Positions 26,134 to 34,829 of a stretch of DNA of 64,000 nucleotides are shown here, in pieces. The translations under genes and the position numbers were made by a program. The notes under the pieces are model-generated. The model saw only the letters and a list, made by a program, of their open reading frames with translations, was not told the DNA's origin and did no database searches. Numbering within the stretch: the stretch's first letter is position 1; each line of letters opens with the position of its first letter. Source of the DNA: Bacillota bacterium (lineage in GTDB: Bacteria; Bacillota; Clostridia; Lachnospirales; Lachnospiraceae); contig JAEWIZ010000008.1 of the NCBI GenBank assembly GCA_023386815.1, positions 434,001 to 498,000 on the forward strand, in the 5' to 3' direction.

Positions 26134-27030
26134 ATGAACACAAATTTTAAAAATCAAGGAATGAAAGATAAGATCTTTATCCTGATTGTCTATGCACTGC
26201 TAGTTCTTATATTTGTCATTGTTGCATATCCTCTCATCTACATCGTTAGTGCTTCTTTTTCAGATCCACAAGCTGTTATTAGCGGAAAAGTTGTGTTTTT
26301 TCCGGTATCACCAACACTCAGAGGGTATGCTGCAGTGTTTAAGAATCATAAGATTGTTACAGGGTTTATCAATTCCATCTCTTACATGACGATTGGTACG
26401 TTGGTGAATATTGTTATGACGATATTATGTGCGTATCCGCTCTCTAGAAAAGAGTTTACTGCCAGAAATAAACTTGCAGCTATTTTTGTATTTACCATGT
26501 ATTTTAGTGGTGGATTAGTACCTTCTTATATTTTAGTAAATAAGTTAGGACTGATTAACACTCCTCTTGCAATGATTATTCCTAGTGCAATGTCCACATA
26601 TAATATGATTATCTGCCGTACCTATATGCAAAACTCTATTCCGGATGAACTTTATGAAGCTGGTCAGATCGATGGTTGTACACCATGGATCTATTTGAAG
26701 AAGGTAGTAGTACCATTATGCAAACCAATTATTGCAGTACTGGTTCTGTATTATGGGGTAGCAAAGTGGAATAGTTATTTTGATGCTATGCTATATATAA
26801 AGAAGGATGCCTTACAACCATTAACAATTGTAATGCGTGAAATCCTGATACAGAACAAAATCGATTATACAATGATTAGTGACGTAAAGACGGCATCAGA
26901 GATGCAGGGATTAACCCAATTACTCAAATATTCAACGATTGTGGTAGCATCCGTACCTGTTCTTATTATTTATCCATTTGTACAGAAGCATTTTGTAAAA
27001 GGTGTCATGATTGGGGCGGTGAAAGGTTAA
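26134..27030 (+). CDS. Sugar ABC transporter permease, LplC type
   Basis: 298 residues, AAAGGAGG before the ATG, 12 bases after its partner. Six membrane helices; the ATPase-docking loop is YEAGQIDGCTPWIYLKKVVVP (about 175-195). The C-terminus ends QKHFVKGVMIGAVKG, the hallmark tail of this permease group, whose decayed equivalent was also found at 57003. It completes the import channel for the locus. Confidence 0.92.
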   Translation: MNTNFKNQGMKDKIFILIVYALLVLIFVIVAYPLIYIVSASFSDPQAVISGKVVFFPVSPTLRGYAAVFKNHKIVTGFINSISYMTIGTLVNIVMTILCAYPLSRKEFTARNKLAAIFVFTMYFSGGLVPSYILVNKLGLINTPLAMIIPSAMSTYNMIICRTYMQNSIPDELYEAGQIDGCTPWIYLKKVVVPLCKPIIAVLVLYYGVAKWNSYFDAMLYIKKDALQPLTIVMREILIQNKIDYTMISDVKTASEMQGLTQLLKYSTIVVASVPVLIIYPFVQKHFVKGVMIGAVKG

Positions 27031-27035
27031 AAACG

Positions 27036-27785
27036 ATGAAAGAAAAAATTTTAGAATGTTGTGTTGACAGCGTAGAATCAGCGATGAATGCTCAAAAAGG
27101 CGGAGCAGACAGATTAGAACTCTGTGGAAACCTTATTATTGGTGGTACTACTCCAACGCAATCCTTATTTGAAGAAGTCAGAAAGCATACCAATATAAAA
27201 ATCCATGTTCTAATTAGACCGAGATTCGGGGATTTTTGCTATTCTGATTATGAAATTGAGATGATTCGCAAGGATATCGCTCTCTTTTCATCAATAGGAG
27301 CTGATGGTGTTGTGATTGGAGCGCTAAGTCCAGACGGAACACTAGATTTACCTGCTATGAGGATGTTTATGAATGAAGCGAAAGGTATGTCTGTGACCTT
27401 ACACAGGGCATTTGACATGTGTAAAGATCCCATTGAAACACTAGAGGCTGCAATATCACTGAAACTTCACACCATACTTACTTCAGGCCAAGAAAATGAC
27501 TGTAGGAAAGGTGCACCAATGTTACAGAAATTAGTAGAGCAGGCAGCAGGAAGAATTGATATTTTAGCTGGGGGTGGTGTGGATGCAGAATTGATAAAAC
27601 AACTGTATCAGGTTACCGGATGTACCAGCTATCATATGTCAGGGAAGAGTATCTTGGCAAGTAAAATGCAATATCGGAATTCGAATGTGAATATGGGTTT
27701 TCCAGCCTTTAGCGAATATGAAATCTACCAAACAGATGAAAGTAAAATCTGTGCAGCTAGACAGGCATTGGACAGCTTAAAATAA
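27036..27785 (+). CDS. cutC: CutC-family TIM-barrel protein
   Basis: 249 residues, five bases after the permease stop, with GAAAGG overlapping that gene. CutC motifs: LECCVDSVESA, GGADRLELCGNLIIGGTTP (about 23-41), IHVLIRPRFGDFCYS, and TLHRAFDM. It lacks a signal peptide. CutC was first linked to copper tolerance, but many members sit in carbohydrate loci and the copper role is doubtful. The fold and place here suggest an enzyme acting on a sugar or amino-sugar product; the reaction is not known. Confidence 0.88.
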   Translation: MKEKILECCVDSVESAMNAQKGGADRLELCGNLIIGGTTPTQSLFEEVRKHTNIKIHVLIRPRFGDFCYSDYEIEMIRKDIALFSSIGADGVVIGALSPDGTLDLPAMRMFMNEAKGMSVTLHRAFDMCKDPIETLEAAISLKLHTILTSGQENDCRKGAPMLQKLVEQAAGRIDILAGGGVDAELIKQLYQVTGCTSYHMSGKSILASKMQYRNSNVNMGFPAFSEYEIYQTDESKICAARQALDSLK

Positions 27786-27808
27786 ATTACTGAAAAAGAG
27801 GATTGGCT

Positions 27809-30370
27809 ATGTTTTCAGAAGAAATCAGAATTAAAATGAAAGAACCGTTTCTACAGCAAATGGATTATCTTGGAGATTCCTCCAAGGAAATATTCACCTA
27901 TTTCAAGGAATGTGATAGTGATGTTGCAGATGCAATTAAGTGGCTTTATGCGATTATGCCCGTAAGTGATGCCGTAGATTATCCCTTTTCTCTCTTCCGG
28001 GAATATGCAGAACACGGGGTGTTTCTATATCACCAGGGGCCATTTGTTGATAAAATTCCAATCGAACTATTCTTAAATTATGTTTTGCTTCATCGCGTTA
28101 ATAATGAAGACCTAGTATCATGTCGAAAATTTTTCTATGATTTACTTCATGATGAGATAGAAGATTGTGATATGACTGAAGCGGTTAAGAAAATAAATTA
28201 CTGGTGTGCACAGGAAGTAACCTACCGGGCAAGTGACCAAAGGACCATATCCGCAATGACTGCATATCGTAGTGGATATGGCAGATGTGGAGAAGAGTCT
28301 ACCTTTGCGGTGACTGTTCTTCGTGCTTTGGGGATTCCGGCAAGACAGGTATATGTACCCCTGTGGTCACATTGTGATGATAACCATGCCTGGGTTGAGG
28401 CCTGGTGCGATGGGGAGTGGCATTATCTGGGGGCTTGTGAACCAGAGGAAATTCTTAATAAAGGTTGGTTTACCAATGCAGCCTCCAGAGCTATGATGAT
28501 TCATTCCAGATGGTTTGGACTAACTAGGCCACAGGATCCTATGGTTGGAAAAAAAGGAATAGCATCTATCATAAATCATTTACAGCTTTATGCGAAGGCG
28601 AAAGAAATTACAATTCAAGTTCAGGATCAGAAGGGGCAACCTTGTGAAGGCGTGCCAGTTTCATATGAAGTACTAAACTATTCGGAATATGGGAACATTG
28701 CGACGACAACCACGGATCAAATGGGACGAACGAGTATTATCACCGGACTGGGAAGTATTCATATTTCCGCGCAGGTTGGGGATTTGTATGGAGAATACCT
28801 CATGAATACCCAGAAGGAGACGCAAGGTATCTTAACGTTACAGCCAATCAAAACAAAATTGGATGTATGGAGGGAACTGGAGTTTATACCACCAATTGAT
28901 TCTGTACCTTCTCCGGTTGTTTTAACAAAAGAAGATAAATGTAGAAATGAGAAAAAATTAAAGGAAGCTACGCAGAAGCGACTGAGTAAAATAGCGCAGT
29001 TCTATCAATTAGAAGAAGCCAATGAATTGGCTGTAACTTATGGTGAATATAAAGAGGAAGTCCAATTAATATTAAAAAAGGCATCCGGTAATTTTTCACA
29101 GATCAAAGACTTCCTTAATCGGATCAATGAAAGTGAACTGGGTCATGCGCTAGGTATTTCGTTATTGTTGAGCTTAAGCGATAAGGACTATCTTGATGTG
29201 AAAGCGGATATGCTCATAAATTATCTAAAATCAATCGCTGGTTACAAAAATTTATACCCAGCGGATATTTTCAATTCTTATATCCTTTGCCCACGGGTAC
29301 AGTTTGAGCGGTTAACGGATGATGTTGAGGTGCTGGATCTATATCTGGAGAAGAGAAAAGAATTAAGGCAGATGGAGCCGAAAGCTATCTGGATTTATTT
29401 GGATCAACAGATTGTCTCCCTGCCGGATAAGGAATATGGACAGCTCATTACTTCAGCTACCGGTTGTTTGAGTTCAGGGGTTGCTAGCAGGTTGTCAAAA
29501 GAGATTGTATGTATTCGCATGCTTCGACACCTAGGGATACCGGCACGGATGAATCCCATGGATGGAACAATGGAATATTATGTGGAGGGTGAATTTGTCC
29601 CGATTAATAATCAGGGAGTACAGGCAAAGGGCTTTGTTACCTTCAAAGGTGATAGCAAAGTTACCTGGAGCTACACACATAATTGGAGCCTAGGAAAATT
29701 GACCGAATATGGTTTTTGGACCCTACAATTATATGGAGATATTACCACAGAGCATTTAGGGGGATTGAACTTGGAAGCGGGAATTTATCGTGTCATTACC
29801 TCCAATCGGCTTCCAAATGGAACTGTGCTGGCAAAAGAATATTACTTTGAATTAGATGACGGACAAGAAAAAGAGATTGAATTATCCGTAAAGCAGGCAG
29901 AGCTTTCACAAATGCTGGAAGAAATTAAACTACCGGATTTTGAAGTACAATGGAACAGGCAGGAGATATCAGCTAGAGAACTGTTTGCTTCCTCAAAGGC
30001 TCTGTTGCTTTGGTTAGAGGTAAATCGAGAGCCAACAGAACATATTTTAAATGAGCTATATGAGGTATCGGATCAAATTAATAAATTAGGTATAAAAATC
30101 TATTTTGTTTTAAAAAGTGAAGAAGATTTGCAGGACGTGACTTTTAACAGAACGAAGAAAGTCCTGGAACGGATAGAAATTCTTTATGATTCATCTGAGG
30201 CGAATGCACAACTTCTGGCAAGACGAATGTATGTAGATCCAGATAAACTGCCATTAATTATTGTTACAAAAAAAGGCTTTCTTGGTACCTATGCTACCAG
30301 TGGATATAATGTTGGTACAGCGAATATGCTGATGCGAATGTTAAGCGCGGACGAGGATTCTGAGAAATAA
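27809..30370 (+). CDS. Large cytoplasmic transglutaminase-like multidomain protein
   Basis: 853 residues from ATG 27809 (a TTG six bases upstream is less likely; AAGAGG precedes). A transglutaminase-like thiol domain carries Cys160 in GYGRCGEES, His193 in DDNHAWVEAW and an acidic residue near 211 (GACEPE) where the third triad member is expected. A carboxypeptidase-regulatory-like beta domain follows (about 268-340). A second, degenerate copy of the thiol core lies near Cys553 (ATGCLSSGV, then RHLGIPAR). The last 150 residues look thioredoxin-like but lack a CxxC. There is no signal peptide. The family includes proteases and peptide:N-glycanases. Between sugar permeases, a fucosidase and an aminopeptidase, action on imported glycopeptides is a reasonable guess. 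Confidence 0.7.
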   Translation: MFSEEIRIKMKEPFLQQMDYLGDSSKEIFTYFKECDSDVADAIKWLYAIMPVSDAVDYPFSLFREYAEHGVFLYHQGPFVDKIPIELFLNYVLLHRVNNEDLVSCRKFFYDLLHDEIEDCDMTEAVKKINYWCAQEVTYRASDQRTISAMTAYRSGYGRCGEESTFAVTVLRALGIPARQVYVPLWSHCDDNHAWVEAWCDGEWHYLGACEPEEILNKGWFTNAASRAMMIHSRWFGLTRPQDPMVGKKGIASIINHLQLYAKAKEITIQVQDQKGQPCEGVPVSYEVLNYSEYGNIATTTTDQMGRTSIITGLGSIHISAQVGDLYGEYLMNTQKETQGILTLQPIKTKLDVWRELEFIPPIDSVPSPVVLTKEDKCRNEKKLKEATQKRLSKIAQFYQLEEANELAVTYGEYKEEVQLILKKASGNFSQIKDFLNRINESELGHALGISLLLSLSDKDYLDVKADMLINYLKSIAGYKNLYPADIFNSYILCPRVQFERLTDDVEVLDLYLEKRKELRQMEPKAIWIYLDQQIVSLPDKEYGQLITSATGCLSSGVASRLSKEIVCIRMLRHLGIPARMNPMDGTMEYYVEGEFVPINNQGVQAKGFVTFKGDSKVTWSYTHNWSLGKLTEYGFWTLQLYGDITTEHLGGLNLEAGIYRVITSNRLPNGTVLAKEYYFELDDGQEKEIELSVKQAELSQMLEEIKLPDFEVQWNRQEISARELFASSKALLLWLEVNREPTEHILNELYEVSDQINKLGIKIYFVLKSEEDLQDVTFNRTKKVLERIEILYDSSEANAQLLARRMYVDPDKLPLIIVTKKGFLGTYATSGYNVGTANMLMRMLSADEDSEK

Positions 30371-30391
30371 AGACATAAAACTAGGAGTGGT

Positions 30392-31762
30392 TTGGGTCAA
30401 TTCGACTTGGATCAATTAAAAATGAAAGGGATAGGGATAGAGATGACAAACGCAGTAGTTAAAGCCAGAACAGAAAGAACAAAATGGTATTGTGATGCAA
30501 GATTTGGAATGTTTATACACTGGGGTTTGTACGCAATTCCAGCGCGTGGTGAATGGGTTCGAAGTACAGAAAGATTGTCAAAGGAAGAATATGAACCATA
30601 CATAGATGAGTTTGATGCAGAAAACTATAACCCAAAAGAATGGGCACGACTTGCAAAAGAAGCAGGCATGAAATATGCCGTTTTGACTGCCAAGCATCAT
30701 GATGGTTTTTGCTTATTTGATACCAGGTATACCGAGTTTAAGTCAACAAATGCACCCTGTAAAAGAGATTTGGTAAGAGAATACGTGGAAGCTTTCCGGG
30801 CAGAAGGAATTAAGGTGGGCTTGTATTTTTCAATCATCGATTGGCGCCATGAAGATTTTCCTCATTATGGTGATCGTCATCATCCAATGCGTGATCGTGA
30901 AGAATACAAAAATGACCAGCGTAACTTTGAACGTTATCTAGAGTTTATGCACGGTCAGGTTCGTGAGTTGTTAACGAATTATGGAAAGCTAGACTTGATG
31001 TGGTTTGATTTCTCTTATGACGATATGAAATGTGATAAATGGAAGGCAGCGCAGTTAATACAGATGGTACGAGAAATCCAGCCGCATATCATCATTGATA
31101 ATCGTTTAGAAGGAAGCGCAGAGGATGCAGGTTCGATTAGGACCTTAAATCCGACCCCATATTCCGGTGATTTTGCTTCACCGGAACAGATGATACCACC
31201 AGCTTGTATCTGTGATGTAGCAGGTAATCCAATTCCCTGGGAAGCATGTATAACCCTCAATAATAATTGGGGTTATAGTGCTCATGATAAACATTACAAA
31301 TCCTCAAAATTAATTGTTAGAACATTAGTGGAATGTGTGAGCAAAGGTGGCAATTTAATTGTCAATGTCGGACCAACGATAAAAGGGGAATTTCCGGAAG
31401 AAGCTGTTACCATCTTAACAGAGGTTGGTAAGTGGATGAAAGAAAATGGAAAGAGTATCTATGGATGTACCTACTCAGATTATGCGAAGCCGGAATGGGG
31501 AAGATTTACCCAGAATGGAACTAAGCTCTATGCCCATGTGATGGAGGAACAGGTGGGCGCCATCTGCCTAACAAACATGGCCGGCAAGGTGAAATCCATG
31601 CGATTGCTTAAAGATGGAACAGAGGTTAAGGAATCCTTCTTCTGGAACTTAAAAGAGTATTCAGAAAATGCATATTTCTTCTTCGATTGTCATGCCTTTG
31701 ACAACTATCCATTACCGGATGATAAGGATACGGTTGTGGAAATTACATTAAAAGAAGACTAA
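30392..31762 (+). CDS. Alpha-L-fucosidase, GH29
   Basis: 456 residues from a TTG with AGGAG four bases upstream; ATG 30422 or 30443 are alternatives and lose only leader residues. The GH29 barrel is clear: DARFGMFIHWGLYAIPARGEW (about 35-55), TAKHHDGFCLFDT, and LDLMWFDFSYD with the nucleophile Asp206. There is no signal peptide, so it works in the cytoplasm. It removes terminal alpha-L-fucose from imported oligosaccharides or glycopeptides. It lies 21 bases after the transglutaminase-like gene and 38 before an aminopeptidase. Confidence 0.93.
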   Translation: MGQFDLDQLKMKGIGIEMTNAVVKARTERTKWYCDARFGMFIHWGLYAIPARGEWVRSTERLSKEEYEPYIDEFDAENYNPKEWARLAKEAGMKYAVLTAKHHDGFCLFDTRYTEFKSTNAPCKRDLVREYVEAFRAEGIKVGLYFSIIDWRHEDFPHYGDRHHPMRDREEYKNDQRNFERYLEFMHGQVRELLTNYGKLDLMWFDFSYDDMKCDKWKAAQLIQMVREIQPHIIIDNRLEGSAEDAGSIRTLNPTPYSGDFASPEQMIPPACICDVAGNPIPWEACITLNNNWGYSAHDKHYKSSKLIVRTLVECVSKGGNLIVNVGPTIKGEFPEEAVTILTEVGKWMKENGKSIYGCTYSDYAKPEWGRFTQNGTKLYAHVMEEQVGAICLTNMAGKVKSMRLLKDGTEVKESFFWNLKEYSENAYFFFDCHAFDNYPLPDDKDTVVEITLKED

Positions 31763-31800
31763 GGATTGACAATACAAAGAAAAACAGAGGTGAAGACGCA

Positions 31801-33216
31801 GTGCAGATTGTATCCGGTCAAAATATGAACTATACCGTATGCTATGTAACAAAAGAGGATGTAATGGAAATAAAGAATGGTGGTTCCTTTTGTGAATTCT
31901 ATCAGGGTGAATATCTTAATGAGCAACTTCTCTTGATAGAAGATCACAGAAGCATTCTCTATATCGGGGTTGGAGCAGAAGATTTGAAAGATGCAAATGT
32001 GATCAAAGAACTGGCAGCAAAAGCCTGTCGGGAGTTTGCGAAAAGAAAAATCTATGATTTTCAGGCTGATATCAGTACTATTGCCCAGGGAGGAAATCCG
32101 GAAGCATTAAAGCTATTTGTGCTTGGTTTACAGTTGGCTAGTCAGGGCGCGAAAAGTTTTAAATCAAATCATAACAAGATGGAATATCAGATTCAATTTT
32201 CTGGTATTGGAGATATGACACCGGAAAGCGTAAAGAGACAAATAGAAGAAGGTCTGTATTTGGGTAAAGCCGTTCTTTTTGCCAGGGATATGGTCAATAT
32301 GCCTGGAAATCTACTGCGTCCGGAGAATTTTGCAAACCATATTTGCGAACTGTTGAAGGAAACACCCGTGGAAGTAGAAATACGCTCTGGTAAAGAGTTA
32401 AATAACCTGGGGGCATTGATCACCGTAGGACAATCCAGTAAATTTCCTCCATATTTATTGATCTTGCGTTATAAGGGTGACCCGGATACAAAGGAAATAA
32501 CCGGACTGGTTGGAAAGGGTGTTACTTCTGATACCGGAGGATATTGCTTAAAATCAAGTAAGTCCTTAACCGGAAACAAGGGGGATATGGCAGGAGCAGC
32601 AGCGGTAGCTGGAACTATCTATGCATTAGCGAAGAGCAATGCAAAAGTGAACGTTACCTGTGTTCTACCGATCTGTGAAAATCGGATCTCAGATAGCTCG
32701 TACCTGCCCGGGGATGTCATTACTTCCTATTCCGGAACAACGATTGAGATTAAGAATACGGATGCAGAAGGAAGACTAATCCTGGCGGATGCCATGACTG
32801 TCGCGGTGAGAGAGGAGAAGGTTACCAGAGTACTTGATATTGCAACCTTAACGGGAGCTGTGGTGGGAATGCTAGGATTTACTTATACCGGTGTTTTGTG
32901 CGACAATGAAGCATTGTGGGAGGAATTTATTGAGGCTTCACAAAGAAGCGGAGAAAAGTTCTGGAGGCTTCCTTTTGATAAAGAGCATAAAAGAATGCTA
33001 GAGACACCTATGGCGGATATTAAAAATATGGGTGAAGATTTCTGTGGAACCATAACTGCAGGATTATTTGTAAGGCACTTTGCCGAAGACATACCTTGGA
33101 TACATCTTGATATTGCAGGAACTGCATGGCTGGATACAACCTATTATGAGTATCAAGAGAGATTTGCTACAGGAGCTCCGGTTGAAACCTTATATGAATG
33201 GTTACATAAATCGTAA
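31801..33216 (+). CDS. Leucyl aminopeptidase family M17
   Basis: 471 residues from a GTG preceded by AGAGGTGA; ATG 31828 is an alternative. The five metal ligands of M17 are present: Lys and Asp in VGKGVTSDTGG, Asp in KGDMAGAA, and Asp plus Glu in NTDAEGRLILADA; the usual TFDSGG is here TSDTGG. The enzyme removes N-terminal residues from peptides in the cytoplasm, using two divalent metals. It is the last gene of the operon starting at 23470, so it probably trims the peptide part of imported glycopeptides. Confidence 0.9.
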   Translation: MQIVSGQNMNYTVCYVTKEDVMEIKNGGSFCEFYQGEYLNEQLLLIEDHRSILYIGVGAEDLKDANVIKELAAKACREFAKRKIYDFQADISTIAQGGNPEALKLFVLGLQLASQGAKSFKSNHNKMEYQIQFSGIGDMTPESVKRQIEEGLYLGKAVLFARDMVNMPGNLLRPENFANHICELLKETPVEVEIRSGKELNNLGALITVGQSSKFPPYLLILRYKGDPDTKEITGLVGKGVTSDTGGYCLKSSKSLTGNKGDMAGAAAVAGTIYALAKSNAKVNVTCVLPICENRISDSSYLPGDVITSYSGTTIEIKNTDAEGRLILADAMTVAVREEKVTRVLDIATLTGAVVGMLGFTYTGVLCDNEALWEEFIEASQRSGEKFWRLPFDKEHKRMLETPMADIKNMGEDFCGTITAGLFVRHFAEDIPWIHLDIAGTAWLDTTYYEYQERFATGAPVETLYEWLHKS

Positions 33217-33257
33217 TAATAATGATGAAGGCGTATGTTTTGCCTTAACTTAAAATA

Positions 33258-33365
33258 GAAAGACCTTCATAAATGATTTGTGCCAATATCGTAAGCAGTC
33301 CTATGAAACAATGCTTATATGAATACTTATATTGGGAGCGCATCAGAAGGAAGGTCTTTCTTTTT
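33258..33365. terminator. Large nested hairpin between convergent genes
   Basis: Three stacked helices: an outer stem 33258-33268 with 33350-33360 (GAAAGACCTTC with GAAGGTCTTTC), a middle stem 33283-33289 with 33329-33335, and an inner stem 33291-33297 with 33312-33318. The outer stem is followed by TTTTTC on the plus strand, so it ends the aminopeptidase operon and probably also the malic enzyme transcript. It is far longer than a usual terminator. Confidence 0.8.
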
Positions 33366-34559
33366 CTATTCATGCTTACACGTTAGGATAGGAGTCCGAA
33401 GGTTCCCTTCGTGAATGGCAACCTCAGCGACTGCTCTTGCTACATGCTCCGCAACTGACTTCTCTAGAGGGGAGGGAAGAATGTTTTCTGCATTCAGCTT
33501 CGAAGCAGGAACCATTTCTGCAAGGGTATAGGCTACGCTTTGCTTCATGCTATTGGTTATATCCTTAGCACCTACTGCTAAAGCACCCTTAAAGATACCA
33601 GGGAACACTAATACATTATTAATCTGATTCGGATAGTCGGAGCGACCAGTTCCGATGACTATGGCACCCCCAAGTTTCGCCTCTTCCGGCATGATCTCTG
33701 GTGTTGGATTTGCCAATGCAAATACGATTCCATGATTCATGGATGCTACCATTGTACTTGTCACCAGACCAGGGCGTGAGACTCCGATGAAAACATCTGC
33801 TTCCTTCATAGCATCAGATAATTGACCTTTATCTCTGCTTTTGTTGGTGATACGAGATAGCTTTTGCTGTTCTTCATTTAAGTTATCATCGCCTTCGCAT
33901 ATAATTCCGTTTTTATCACAGAGAATAAGCTCACCAAAGTTCATGTGAAGTAATAATTTTGCTATGGCAACACCAGCACTTCCAATACCGTTGATCACTA
34001 TTTTTAAAGCTCCCATTTTTTTGCCACTTACCTTTAGTGCATTAATTAACGCAGCAGCTACGACAATAGCGGTTCCATGCTGATCATCATGAAAAACAGG
34101 GATATCACAAACTTCCTTTAAGCGCTGTTCAATTTCAAAGCAGCGGGGTGCAGAAATATCCTCCAGATTGATTCCACCAAAGCTTTGGGAAATAAGGTAA
34201 ATGGTCTGAACAATCGTATCCGTATCTTTCGAATTAATGCAGATCGGAAATGCATCCACATCTGCAAACTCCTTAAATAAAGCACATTTACCCTCCATAA
34301 CTGGCATGCCGGCAGCAGGACCAATGTCACCTAGACCTAGTACTGCAGTACCGTCCGTAATGACAGCAACGAGATTATTACGCCGTGTCAACAGAAAAGA
34401 TTTTTGATAATTGTCAGCGATAGCGAGACAGGGCTCTGCTACGCCGGGGGTGTATGCAAGTGACAAGTCTTCTCTCGTTTCAATCTTTTTACGAGAGATC
34501 ACTTCAATTTTTCCTTTTAGTTCATAATGCATTTCGAGGGACTTCTTATTGATATCCAT
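33366..34559 (-). CDS. NAD(P)-dependent malic enzyme
   Basis: 397 residues on the minus strand, AGGAGG before the ATG. Malic enzyme motifs: AYTPGVAEPC (about 35-44), the metal-binding FHDDQHGTA (near 155), and the Rossmann segment NGIGSAGVAIAKLLL. This short bacterial form oxidises malate to pyruvate and CO2 with NAD or NADP in the cytoplasm. It is divergent from aspartase across a 270-base gap; together they could turn aspartate to fumarate and, with a fumarase elsewhere, to malate and pyruvate. Confidence 0.93.
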   Translation of the reverse strand: MDINKKSLEMHYELKGKIEVISRKKIETREDLSLAYTPGVAEPCLAIADNYQKSFLLTRRNNLVAVITDGTAVLGLGDIGPAAGMPVMEGKCALFKEFADVDAFPICINSKDTDTIVQTIYLISQSFGGINLEDISAPRCFEIEQRLKEVCDIPVFHDDQHGTAIVVAAALINALKVSGKKMGALKIVINGIGSAGVAIAKLLLHMNFGELILCDKNGIICEGDDNLNEEQQKLSRITNKSRDKGQLSDAMKEADVFIGVSRPGLVTSTMVASMNHGIVFALANPTPEIMPEEAKLGGAIVIGTGRSDYPNQINNVLVFPGIFKGALAVGAKDITNSMKQSVAYTLAEMVPASKLNAENILPSPLEKSVAEHVARAVAEVAIHEGNLRTPILTCKHE

Positions 34560-34737
34560 GGTTTCCTCCTATTAAGTAAGTGATTTTGATCTTTCTTTTA
34601 TTATAGATTTCATAAACGGGGGAATCCAATACATATAAGTAAATGAAGATTATATATAAATAGTTATAACTTCCCCCGGGAACCGTAGAAAGTATCCGAT
34701 AAGTAAAATGATATAATTCTTATTCGTTTTTATATAT

Positions 34738-34766
34738 TTGACTATGCTAACAGTGGAACCTAAAAT
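34738..34766 (+). promoter_or_regulatory. Promoter of the aspartase gene
   Basis: TTGACT, a 17-base spacer and TAAAAT lie 64 bases before the aspartase ATG. Both hexamers match sigma-A consensus in five of six positions. Confidence 0.6.
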
Positions 34767-34829
34767 AAAAGTAATCAAACCAGTAAGAATGGCAGGAAAA
34801 CATAAAAGTAGATAAGGAGATTTATCAAT

